A stretch of 64,000 bases of DNA. Origin: Septoria linicola (lineage: Eukaryota; Ascomycota; Dothideomycetes; Mycosphaerellales; Mycosphaerellaceae). The notes below the pieces were generated by a model that had not been told where the DNA came from, searched no databases, and saw only the letters and a program-made list of their open reading frames with translations. Position numbers and translations under genes: made by a program. The DNA lies in the NCBI GenBank assembly GCA_024114885.1, contig CP099419.1:62001-126000 (forward strand), read 5' to 3'. Shown here piece by piece: positions 48,491 through 60,900 of this stretch; within the stretch, counting starts at the first letter, position 1, and each line of letters opens with the position of its first letter.

Positions 48491-51400
48491 ACGGTTAAGT
48501 AGTATCTAGATCGTAGCCCGACTAAGTAGGTTAATCGTCTATATTATCGTCCTCGCTACTACCTAGCGTAGCTAAGGCCTAATATCTAGGTATACTTTTT
48601 AAAGATTCCTTATTATACGACGTAGGTAATACTATACTATTAAGGTCTTCTAAGATATAGGAAGTAGTATCTTCTTTATACTCTAAGACTCTATATAGCT
48701 CTCGCTACTAGAAGGTAAGCTTGTTCGATCGAGATATCTTAAGATCGTCTTAGTAGATTATAACTAACTATTCTTTAGTAAACTTAGCGTAATCTACGTA
48801 CCTAGAATTATCGTAGTAGTCCTTAGCCTCTTCCTAGATACGTATCTATCGCTCTAAGACGCTAGTCTCTATATTCTATATAGCTTTAAATACTTTAGCC
48901 TAAAGAGTAATTAGCTCCTTATACGTATAAACCGATCTCTAATCCTTAACTTTAAAGATATAGTATTCTAACTCGATAGGTAGTACTACCTCTCTACTAA
49001 TTATTAGCTTAGTAGGGGTCTCGCTAGTACTACTATTATAAGTAGTACGCTCTACCTATAGTACTACTAGAAGGTATAGTACCTAAGCCTATAAACTACT
49101 CTTAGATAACTTAGATAGAGTAGATAAAATAGTCTTATATCCTACCTCTATAATAGCGGCGCTCTATAGCTAGTAGATAGAAATCCTTAGCCTCTTTACG
49201 CTATACGTAATAAGAAGCGTAGAAACCTCTATACTATTATTAATATTAGTATTATCTAGTATAATCTTAAATAGAGCGCTCTATTAGTAGTATATATTCT
49301 TCTAAAGAAAGTCGGTAATCTACTTTATAGATATCTTCTTAGTTATACTATTCTCTCGCGTAGTATAATAGTAGATCTTAGCCTCTAGCTATCGTAATAC
49401 TCCTTCTCTAGTAATAATTAAAGACTCTTACTTATCGATATAGACGCTATCTATATACTAGCGCTCTTCTATAGTTTAGACTTATATCTCTACTATAGAG
49501 CTAGGTCGAGGTATACTATTCCTTAGATTATAGTTCTTATACTAGTAGAAATATATAGCGTATTACGTATATATACTATCCTACTAGTACTTTAACCTAA
49601 GAATATAGTATATAGAATCGGCGTTCCTATAGCTACTAGACTTATAGATCTCCTTAACGATTAGCTTCTATATCGTATCGTCTTTAATAACTCTTTACTA
49701 AAGAGCCTATCTATATAGCTACTAGTATAGCTTCTTATTAATAACTAAGAACTTCTTAGCTATCTTACTAAAGTAGTAGTATTCTAACTTAGATATATAA
49801 TTCGAGCGTCTCCTACGAAGTAGAATAAAGGCGATAGCCTTAGCCTAATACTTCTATACGCCTAGGTCGCTATTAATATCCTTCTAGAAGATAGAATCGA
49901 TATTATCTCTATTAGGCTTCTAGGGCTAGATAGAAATCCTAGACGTATATACTTAGAAGAAGGCCTTATCTATAAGAGCTTCTTTATCCTCGTCCTCTAT
50001 AACCTTATCCTTAGTACTAGCTAGCCTTCTAGATAGCGTATTAGGACTAGTATACTTTCTACCTAGAAAGTACCTAACTTTAAACGTAAAGAGCCGGATC
50101 TAAGCGATCTATTACGTAACTATAGTATTAGGCAAATCCGTAGCTTCTTTATTAAGCTAGTAAACGAGCGTATTAGTATCTACTTTAAGAATAAAGTATA
50201 CTCTAAATAGCTAAGGCTTTAACTTAGTAAGTACTTTCTTAACTCTAAGATATTTTTTCTTATTAGCGCTATATCCTCTCTAGGTAGTATTCTACGTACC
50301 GCTCTTATACCTAGCTAAGTATCTTTGTCTATTAACTATCTATATAAGGATCGCTCCCTACCCGATCTTACTAGTATCTACGGCTACGATAATCTCGCTA
50401 GCTACCTTATTATAATTAATAGCTACTAAGATAGGAGCCTAGATTAGATAATAGACGTAGGTCTACTTCGCCTTCTTATAAATAGGCGTCTAGACGAATT
50501 CCTCGTCTTTCTTTATAAGCCTATATAGTAGGATCGTTATAGTAGTAAAACCTAAGATCTAAATATAGAAATAGATAACTATATTAACGAAAACCTATAC
50601 TTCCTTCTAATTAGTTAGTGTCGGCTAGTTAACTAGATTAGCTACTTAGATAGTATCTAGATAGCGCCCTATAGTATTAGTAACGTATTCTACTATCTTA
50701 ATCCTTAGTATTAGAATTTATAACTTCTTAACTATAATAGTTATACTCGCGCGCTTAATATCTATAATTACTATATTAAGGTTAACGATATACTCTATAA
50801 TATACCTATAGAGGCCTAGTTTTAACTTCTTATTATTATAAGTAGTCTTTAGACTCTTAACTCTAAAATTATTAAGGAATAGTAGTACTCTATAGGATAG
50901 GTAATTAAATAGTATATAGTTAACTATATAGATAAACTAGGTAACAGAATTAGTCGCCTCTTATAGAATAGTAGTTATCTAAAGTAATCTAAAGGCGTAG
51001 TCGAATCTAGTAAGGTCCTTACTCCCTAGGTCTAATAGAACTTAGTTATAGCTAGAGAAGATATCGAGTATACTAGCTACCTAGTAGCTAGTAAAATACT
51101 TAGAAAATAAGTCTATATTAGGAGGTAGATACGTATCTCTAATCGTAACCTTATTAATTAACTATATATCGTTAATTAGACGATACGAACCTATATCCTT
51201 CTTAGCGACTAGAAAGTATAGATTATAATAGGCTCTATAGCTAAACTTAAGAGTTCCTATATCTAGACGCTTCTATAGTATCTACTCTACTATAGTACGA
51301 AGAGATAGGTTTAAGTAGAATCCTAGGTATTACTATAGTATATACTCTACTATATAGATTATATAAGGAGGCGCTACCTTAGAATAGACCTACTTAAGGT

Positions 51401-53900
51401 AAGCGAACCTAGTCGCTAGCGCTACTTCTTAGTTAAAGAGTATCTCCTCTAGTATCTAGTACTTTCTAGGTTATAGTTCTACGCTAGTAGTAACGCTCGC
51501 TATTACTTCTAGAGTTAACCTACTCGCCTTTAGTAGGTTAGAGAACTTCTTAATAAGGTATTTACTATTAAATAGGCCTACGCCTAGTAGTAGTTTACTT
51601 TCTCGCGCTAGCTACTCCTACTTCTAATAATAGTTACTACTAGCGCTACTACTATCTATCTAATTTACGCTTAGGTCTATAGGCTTGACCTTGTTTACCT
51701 TACGCTTATATATAGTAAAGGCTTGAACCTTTAGGTAGAGATTCTATAGATAGTAGTATATAGAAGTATAATATATCCTAATATAGCTAGCCTATCTATT
51801 ATACTCTACTACTATAAGGATCGTACTATCTAAAAGGTTATCGCTTCTATCCTCGATCGTAGTAGATAACTAATCGTCGCTCTAGATATCGAGATCTTAG
51901 TCTAGCTCTAGGAGCTAAATAGAATCAAGGCGTCCTATTAGGCTTAGTCTTTCTATTCCTACGAGAGCTATATAGTAGGTAGATATTATAGTAGCTAGCC
52001 TAAGTCTATCTACTATTTTAAAGCGCTACCTTTACCTAGAAACTTATCGATAGTCTAGTATCTCTAGGTCCTAACTATATCTATAAAGATAACTAACTCG
52101 CTATTCCTATAATAGATAGTACTCTCCTAAGTACTATCGTTATAGTTTTTAGACTAAAGGCGGATCTTTATCGCCTACGCTCTACCTAAGAGGACTAGTA
52201 CTAGTTTAGCGTCTTTAGAAGGTACTAAGATAAAGACTAGTATAACGTATTTAACGTTAAAAACGTTAACGTTTACCTTCCTATAGATATCTACTATCTA
52301 AGCTAGACCTTCTATAGTAGATAGGTTAATCTCTAGAATATCTGTCTAAATAGCTAATCTATACTTTCTAGCTACTACGTAGTCTATTATAGTAGACTTA
52401 GTACCTTTATCGATTAAGCCGTCCTTAGTACTAAGCTTACTATTTAACTAAATATCTATCTAGATTAAGAGCGCTATAAGGACGTCTCGAGTAATACTAG
52501 ATAGGTCGACTACTACTAATTACTTATATAGCTCCTCTTATAGATTAGCCTTACTAGTATATACTATAATACCTCTATTAATAGTAACTATATTATATCT
52601 TATATAAGGTTTATACTAGCCTTTAGGTACTAATTCCCTAAGGAGAGAATATATTTAGTATAGTAGTAACCTCTACCTCTATATCTTAGTAGGTAGCCTA
52701 TTATTAAATTATTAGCTAAGTTCTATACTAGCTATATAGACATCTATAGTTTAGCGAGTAAGAGCTTCCTATAACTCGTTATTATCTATATAGATAGAAG
52801 CCTATAGTCCTTTAAGCGATAGCTTAATACCTCTAAGTATAATATACTTAGTAAGTATAATAGGAAATAGGGTCTATAGTAGACGACGTAGTAGCTTTGT
52901 CTCTAGCTTCTAAGCTCTTAGAGCTATATCGTCCTCTACGTATACCTTAGACCTTACCTAGTTATCTAGCCTCTACTTCTTAGAAGCTTTCTTTACCTTA
53001 TAAATAGGAGGCGCTACTAGAGTAGGTTCCTCGTCTTCTATATTCTTATTAATATAGTCGATAGTACTATCTTCTAATATCTAAGACCTAGTAGTATCTC
53101 GCTACTACTAATCCTCTTCGTTTACTCTATTAACTAAGTCGTCGTATATATTCTTAAGCCTTTCCTTACAAATACTATATCTAGTCGGCCTATAGATATA
53201 CGTAGTATTATACTAAGCCTAAATTCTTCCTTTAAGTACCTTCTCTTAAGACTTCTAAATTATAGATACTAGCGCTCGTTTCTTAGCCTCCTTAGCCTTA
53301 CTCTTACTAATCTACGCTATATTAGTATAGATAGGCGCGTCCTTATCTTCTAAATCCTTAACCCTAGTATATCTCCTATTAAGGTCCTATTCTATAAAGT
53401 ATACTTTAGGCCTAGGAATACTAATAATCTATATAGATTACGCGTAGTTAACCTATACGACCTTTAGCGCGCCTATCTAGGTAGTCGGGCTCTCGAGGCT
53501 AGATAGTTTTAATAGTACCGCGAGCGTATTCTAGTAATCTAAGGTACCGCGAGGCGTCTAATTAGAGCTTTTCTTAATAGAACCTAGAACTACTTACGTT
53601 ATATCGCGGTTTATCTACTATTAACGCTACTTATCGCTTACTAGATAGTCTAGGTACTCTACGGCCTAGCCTCCTATCCTATAAAGACGTAATACCTAGT
53701 TAATATAGAAGATCTAAGGCGTTATCCTATCCTATTTTAGGTACTAGATTATAATATACTTACTAGTTATACTCTTAACTATTAACCTCTTATTAATATT
53801 ACGAGTTAACTATCCTTACGTAATTATATACTCGATTAACGAGTAGAAGTTAGCTATATAGTTAAATCTATAGTAGATATAGTAGCAGCCTTTTATATAC
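48491..53900 (-). pseudogene. pol: Element D pol: protease-RT-RNase H-integrase (decayed)
   Basis: Minus-strand pol. The protease-like region is about 52,500-52,080, ending KIRLQSKNYNDST, as in family A. RT starts near 51,220 (KKDIGSYRLINDIQLINK, then VTIRDTYLPPNIDLF). The catalytic box near 50,870-50,885 reads FLNN for the family's FLDD. RNase H ends GRKYTSPNTLSRRLAS near 50,060-50,010. The integrase zinc region and core run about 49,750-48,950, with DNTNINNSIEVSTLLITYSV near 49,260. The C-terminal tail ends near 48,490 in an acidic, Q/D-rich stretch. All changes are RIP-type. The enzyme order and motifs place it in the same lineage as family A. Confidence 0.85.
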
Positions 53901-55200
53901 TCTACGATCTATAGCGAAACATACTCTAAGTACGCCTCGATCGTTATAGCCTACTATTACTATTAGTCGCTATTATCTTAGATAGTAGACGTTATATATT
54001 ACCTAGTAGGTTAGATAGGCGTAGAGGCTAAGCTATACTCGCTCTTCTATTTTAGAAGTATTAGATTATTAATAGTTAACTTATTAAAGTTATAGACTAG
54101 GTTATTATTAGTCTATATTAGTCTAACTATAACTTCTATAGCTTCTATAGGTTAGCCTTCTATAATAGACTTCTATAAGGACTTAAGTTAACTATAGTTA
54201 CGAGCCTACTCTATCTAGAAACTATCTTCTCCTTTAATAAGGTCCTCGGCTAACTTAAAGATCTTCTTAAATAGTTTATAGGTCTCTAGCTTATATAGAT
54301 AGATTCTATACTTAGTATAGAGTTTCTTAGATATCGCTACTAGTACTCTATTTAGTAAGAGCCTTAATCTCTTATACTTACTTATATCTTCTAGGTTAAT
54401 AGAGTCTAATATAAGACAGAACTAGCGAAAGAACTCTTTTAAGTTATTACCTTCTACCTTCCTCTTTTAGTAGAGCTACTCTAGGTACTCTCTAGATCGA
54501 ATAAGATAGTAGATATTACTCTTAATAAAGTAATTAAGGAAGGTAGTCTCGAATATCTCTTATAACTTATACTCTAAACGCCGAATCTCTAGACGTAGTA
54601 TAATATAGTAGTTAATAATAAGGCGCTTAATAGTATCCTCGTACGAAGGCTTTTAGAGACTATAGTACTTACTTATTAACTTAAACCGCTCTAGGAACTT
54701 AGTAGTATTTTCTCTAGTAAAGTAGTAGTTTTAATTAGTACCTAGTATAGGCGGCTTTAGTTTATTCGCTTTAAGGACTTACTATAAGAGAGAAGCGAAC
54801 TCTAGCTAGGTGCCTATTATAGGTTACTAAATAGGTCCTAACTAAGCTAGCTATTCTCGAGTATCGATATATCCTTCTACTATAACGCTATCTATAGACT
54901 AGCTCTTTACCTTAGTATTATTAGAGATCTAGCTATCCGCGAGAGAAGATATAATAGGCTAGTTACTTTAGAAGTAGTAGCTTATAGTAAGTTAGGTAAG
55001 ATAGTAATAGTCGTATTCGTCTACCTCTTCTATAGATACGAAAACAAGTTACTTCTTTAGTCTATAGGTTAAAGGGATCTAAGGACTCGATATATAGCGC
55101 TCTAGTACGCTTAATTCCTTATTAAGCCTCTAGAGGCTAGACTATCTACGCTAGAGGCGTACGTTAGGCAATTTTAACTAAGCTAGTAACTCTAATCTTT
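53900..55200 (-). pseudogene. gag: Element D gag (decayed)
   Basis: Minus-strand frame with a well-preserved Gag core at about 54,790-54,200. It includes RENTTKFLERFKLISKYYSL, then VEGNNLKEFFRQFCLILDSI and YKRLRLLLNRVLVAISKKLY. The order and spacing match the gag of family A. Start lost by RIP and only approximate. The region 53,900-54,150 may hold the nucleocapsid part, but the zinc-binding residues cannot be read. Confidence 0.77.
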
Positions 55201-55603
55201 TCTCTAACTTTCTTAATATCCTCCGTCCTAATATAGATATTAAGAATAAACCTTTTATAGCTTCTAGAAATAACTACTTTATAGGTAATCTATAGTAGCT
55301 CCTTCCTAGTTAACTAATAACTCTAATTTCTTTAGATAATTTAGGATCTAGCGCCTCTTCTTAGCTAGTTTTTTAGTATTAAACATATACCTATATACGT
55401 TTATAGCCTACGCTACGTAGAGTCGGTCGTTACCTTCCTCGTACGCTAGTACTATAGTAGTTCCTAAAACGTTTCTTTATTCTACCTATAATCCTTATAG
55501 TACTATATCTTTCTATATAATAAGTCTTTATACTAAGGCTACGTTATCTTAGATATATTACGCGCGATATAGCGCGACTTCTAGTTCCTTATAAGGCGTA
55601 TAG
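55201..55603 (-). other. Element D 5' leader
   Basis: About 400 bases between the primer-site-like motif and gag. No recognised feature. Confidence 0.5.
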
Positions 55604-55621
55604 TAGCTCTACCTTCGGCTC
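55604..55621 (-). other. Primer-binding-site-like motif, element D
   Basis: The same 18-mer as in family A (tagctctaccttcggctc on the plus strand), 4 bases from the 5' LTR, although the LTRs of the two families do not resemble each other. Confidence 0.65.
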
Positions 55622-55625
55622 CTTA

Positions 55626-56067
55626 TATAGTATATTAACCTATAACTAACCTAGAGTAGTAGTATATAAGTCTATACGTAGGTTATAGGACTAGAGTCGA
55701 GCGATAGCTCTATATAGTAGTTAGTAGTAGGTATAGTAGGTAGATTAGTAGCGTGCCTACGGCGCGTCGTCGCGAAGGTATACGTTAGTAGCTATAGTAG
55801 GTAGTATAGGCTATAAGCCTATTAGGATCGCGTAGTAGTAGCGCTAGTAGAAGATAGATAGGAAGTAGAATAAGTTATTAAATAATACTATATTATATAA
55901 TCCCTAAGTAGTAACCTAAGTAGTCCTCTCTAACCTTAGTAGTAGTAGTATAAAGGATAATTGTCTCTAACCTCTATAGTAAGCTTAAAAAATTGCCTTT
56001 ATACGTCTAGGTAGTAGTAGCTACTATAAGCCTACCTACTAGGTATAGAGACGCCTACTACGTTATA
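55626..56067 (-). repeat. Element D 5' LTR
   Basis: 442 bp, pairs with 44,788-45,229 and is followed by the ttat duplication and element E sequence. Confidence 0.94.
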
Positions 56068-56071
56068 TTAT

Positions 56072-57507
56072 TATATCTTGTTCCTTTAGTAGCTAAGTAA
56101 CGTAAGGCACTTAGAGTATCGCTAGGGTAGGCTGCTCGGCGTTATACTAAAAACTAATTTAGATACTCTATTTAGAGTTTAACTAAATCCTAAATACGTA
56201 CGTAGAGTCTAAATCTCTAAAATAGCGTCGGTTAGTCGACCTTACTATTCTTAAGGCTAAACGTCTCTCTAGTAGTATTTTGTAGGTACTAGAAGTAGAG
56301 GCTATACTTGTTTAGGTTAACGTTCTTTAAACTATACTCTTTAACCTTTATAGTAATAAGCGTTTCGAAGATCTATACCTTTAAGCCCTAGATATTAATA
56401 GTAGCGTAGAGTAGGTAGTTTTATCTAATATCGTAGTAGTTATAGAGGTAGAGGCTACTACTAAGTAGGAAAGATAGGCCTAGGTCGCTAATCTTACTTA
56501 GGCGCGAGTTAACGCTAGAGGTTTAGTAGCTTCTAATAGGTATAGGAGTAGACGCGCTACTTCCTATAGTTAAGTAGCGCTAATTTCTAGTTAGGCCTCT
56601 AGAGCTAGACGGACCTATAAGAGTAGTAGTAGCTTTCTTAGCGTCTTCTTAGATCTTAGTAGCTACTCTTATAACTCGAGGTAATACTACTACTAAAGAA
56701 GAAGCTCTCTCTCTACCTAAGAGCCTATCTATAGCTAGTAGAGGTATCTTAATAAGCTAGATAATCCTATCCTTGAACTATAGATTACGCTCCTTTATTA
56801 ACTACTTTACTTTATCGCCTAAGGTATTAATCTACTAAACCTCTTTACGTCCTTCTACGCTCTTTAGCTTAATAAAATCCGAGTCGATAGAGTAGTATTC
56901 CTTTAAGCGATTATTAGCTAGGTTAAGAAGGTACTAAAGGATAGCCTTAGTAAGTAGATACGTAGAGGTATCTACGTTAAGCTTATTTATAGTAGCGCTA
57001 CCTATATAGGTAGAGAAGTTCTTTATTATCTTTAGATAATTCTCGAGATAGAGACGAATAGTTTTACTATTTCTATATCTTATACTCTACTCTATCTCGA
57101 TACGAGTAAAGGCGTAGTTAATTACCTATTAATCCTTTACTCTCTACTATATAGCGTTCTTAAAACTCGAGTTTAACTACTTTAGCTCCTTATCTAAAGA
57201 CTTCTTATTAATCTTCTTAATTCCCTTCTAGAGTAGGTACGCTATATTATATAGCCTAGAGAAGGCCTAGTCGTAGTAATTAATAATCTCTATCGCTACT
57301 ATATACCTCTCTACGTTATCTTTAATTATAGCTATACTAGTAATAATATTCTTAGTTTATATAGTATTCTAGATAATATTTCTTACCTAAATAGAGAGGC
57401 CGTTTAGGCTACTTAGGTTAACGTTACCTAGTACTAATATAGTATAGGTACTAGCGCGATTACGCCTAGTAAATCGACTCGAGGTAGTAGAAGTAGGAGG
57501 AGGTTAT
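56072..57507 (-). pseudogene. Element E ORF3, N-terminal part (broken by element D)
   Basis: About 475 codons matching 46,670-48,095 of element D, up to the insertion point where the peptide GTRYN precedes the break. Together with 43,377-44,787 it makes the full ORF3. Its product is not recognised. Differences from D are almost all RIP-type, so the reading frame was intact when the copy was inserted. Confidence 0.6.
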
Positions 57508-57905
57508 TAGTAGTACTAATAACTATTAGTAGGTAGTAGTAGAAAGTTAAGATTAAGAAGAAGGTAGAGAGGCGACTAGTTACTTAAGTATCTAGTCCTA
57601 TAGAGTAAATAAAGGTTCTAGAGAGTAGTAGAGTTAATAGAAAGTAAATCGTAACTAGGGTAAATAGGTAATAATAGTAAGTAATATAGAGTAGGTAAAT
57701 ATAAAGTAAACTAGTAAAGTAAACTAGTAAATACTTTATAAAGTAAAGTAAAAAAGTAAAGTAAAGTAATCTACGAGGAAGGCGCGTATCGTAAGTAAGA
57801 TAAAGGAAATTAATAAAGGAAACTATACGTCTACGACGACTAGAAATAGTAAGAGGGTTATATATAACCCTTCTCTCTCTTATCCTTCTTTCTTTTTCTT
57901 AGAAC
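57508..57905 (-). other. Spacer between integrase and ORF3 of element E
   Basis: Counterpart of 48,096-48,490, with the gtaaa-rich repeat at 57,704-57,770. No gene seen. Confidence 0.6.
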
Positions 57906-60900
57906 GGTTAAGTAGTATCTAGTTATTATAGTCTAATAAAGCCGGTTAACTATCTATATAATCGTCCTCGCTACTATCTAGCGTAGATAGGGTACGATAT
58001 CTAGGTATACTCTTTAAAGATTCCTTATTATACGACGTAGGTAATACTATACTATTAAAGTCTTCTAAGATATAGGAAGTAGTATCTTCCTTATACTCTA
58101 AGACTCTATATAGCTCTCGCTACTAGAAGGTAAGCTTATCTAATCGAGATATCTTAAGATCGTCTTAGTAGATTATAACTAACTATTCTTTAGTAAACTT
58201 AGCGTAATCTACGTACCTAGAATTATCGTAGTAGTCTTTAGCTTCTTCTTAGATACGCGTCTATCGCTCTAAGACACTACTCTCCGTATCCTATATAGCT
58301 TTAAGTACTTTAGCCTAAAGGGTAATTAGCTCTTTATACGTATAAACCGATCTCTAATCCTTAACTCTAAAGATATAGTATTCTAACTCGATAGGTAGTA
58401 CTACCTCTCTACTAATTATTAGCTTAGTAGAGGTCTCGCTAGTACTACTATTATAAGTAGTATACTCTACCTATAGTATAGCTAGAAGGTATAGTACCTA
58501 AGCTTATAAACTACTCTTTAATAACTTAGATAAAGTAGATAGGATAGTCTTATATCCTACCTTTATAATAGCGGCGCTCTATAGTTAGTAGATAGAAATC
58601 CTTAGCCTTTTTACGCTATACGTAGTAAGAAGTATAGAAACCTCTATACTATTATTAATATTAGTATTATCTAGTATAATCTTAAATAGAGCGTCTTATT
58701 AGTAGTATATATTCTTCTAAAGAAAGTTAGTAATCTACTTTATAGATATCTTCTTAGTTATACTATCCTCTTACGTAGTATAATAGTAGATCTTAGCCTC
58801 TAGCTATCGTAATACCTCTTCTCTAGTAATAATTAAGAACTCTCGCTTATCGATATAGACGCTATCTATATACTAGTACTCTTTTATAGTTTAGACTTAT
58901 ACCTCTACTATAGAGCTAGGTCGAGGTATACTATTCCTTAGATTATAGTCCTTATACTAGTAGAAATATATAGTATATTACGCGTATATACTATCTTACT
59001 AGTACTTTAACCTAAGGATATAGTATATAGAATCGGCGTTCCTATAGCTACTTAACTTATAGATCTCCTTAACGATTAGCTTCTATATCGTGTCGTCTTT
59101 AATAACTTTCTACTAAGAAGCCTATCTATATAGTTACTAGTATAGCTTCTTATCGATAACTAAGAACTTCTTAGCTATCTTATTAAAGTAGTAGTATTCC
59201 GACTTAGATATATAATTCGAGCGTCTTCTATAAAGTAAGATAAAGGCGATAGCCTTAGCCTAGTACTTCTATATACCTAAGTCGCTATTAATATTCTTCT
59301 AGAAGATAAAATCGATATTATCTTTATTAGGCTCCTAGGGCTAGATAGAAATCCTAGACGTATATACTTAGAAGAAGGCTTTATCTATAAGGGCTTCTTT
59401 ATCCTCGTCCTCTATAACCTTATCCTTAGTACTAGCTAGCCTTCTAGATAGCGTATTAGGATCTATATACTTCCTACCTAGAACGTACCTAACTTTAAAT
59501 ATAAAGAGCTAGATCTATACGATCTATTACGTAACTATAGTATTAGGTAAATCTATAGCTCCTTTATTAAGCTAGTAAACAAGCGTATTAGTATCTATTT
59601 TAAGAATAAAGTATACTCTAAATAGCTAAGGCTTTAACTTAGTAAGTACTTTCTTAACTCTAAGATATTCTTTCTTATTAGCGCTATACTCTACCTAGAC
59701 GGTATTCTACGTACTACTCTTATACCTAGCTAGGTATCTTTATCTATTAACTATCTATATAAGGATCGCTCTCTATCCGATCTTATTAGTATCTATAGCT
59801 ATAATAATCTCGCTAGCTACCTTATCGTAATTAATAGCTACTAAGGTAGGAGCCTAGATTAGATAACAGACATAGGTCTACTTCGCTTTCTTATAAACAG
59901 GCGTCTAGACGAATTCCTCGTCCTTCTTTATAAGCCTATATAGTAGAATCGTTATAGTAGTAAAACCTAGGATCTAAATATAGAAGTAGATAACTATACT
60001 AACGAAAACCTATACTTCCTTCTAATTAGTTAGCGTTAGCTAGTTAACTAGATTAGCTACTTAGATAGTATCTAGATAGCGCCCTATAGTATTAGTAACG
60101 TATCCTACTACCTTAATCCTTAGTATTAGACTTTATAACTTCTTGACTATAATAGTTATACTCGCGCGCTTAATATCTATAATTACTATATTAAGGTTAA
60201 CGATATACTCTATAATATATCTATAGAGGCCCGGTTCTAACTCCTTATTATTATAAGTAGTCTTTAGACTCTTAACTCTAAAATTATTAAGGAATAATAG
60301 TACTCTATAGGATAGGTAATTAAATAGTATATAGTTAACTATATAGACAAACTAGGTAATAGAATTAGTCGCCTCTTATAGAATAGTAGTTATCTAAAGT
60401 AATCTAAAGGCGTAGTCGAATCTAGTAAGGTCTCTACTCCTTAGGTCTAATAGAACTTAGTTATAGCTAGAGAAGACATCGAGTATACTAGCTACCTAGT
60501 AACTAGTAAAATACTTAGAAAATAAGTCTATATTAAGAGGTAGGTACGTATCTCTAATCGTAACCTTATTAATTAACTATATATTATTAATTAGGCGATA
60601 CGAACCTATATCCTTCTTAGCGACTAGAAAGTATAGATTACGATAGGCCTTATAGCTAAACTTAAGAGTTCCTATATCTAGACGCTTCTATAGTATCTAC
60701 TCTACTATAGTACGAAGAGATAGGTTTAAGTAGAATCCTAGGTATTACTATAGTATATACTCTACTATATAGATTATATAAGAAGGCGCTACCTTAGAAT
60801 AGACTCGCCTAAGATAAGTAAACCTAGTCGCTAGTACCGTTTCTTAGTTAAAGAGTATCTCCTCTAGTATTTAGCGCTCTCTAGGTTATAGTTCTACGCT

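Larger units (their letters stand above)
44788..56067 (-). mobile_element. Family-D Ty3-like LTR retrotransposon, element D (complete, 11.3 kb)
   Basis: Complete copy with 442-bp LTRs (44,788-45,229 and 55,626-56,067) and the 4-bp duplication ttat (44,784-44,787 and 56,068-56,071). It is inserted into element E, another copy of the same family and orientation. The uninterrupted target is seen in D itself at 46,666 (ggttat/tatatct), and E minus the insert reads the same. Order on the minus strand: leader, gag, protease, RT, RNase H, integrase, spacer, ORF3, polypurine tract, LTR. Confidence 0.95.

Noticed and set aside
42919..56067. Tandem duplication of an LTR-containing 1.87-kb unit
   Set aside because: The three 442-bp LTRs, the ttat duplication and the intact target inside element D fit one nested insertion with no duplication needed.
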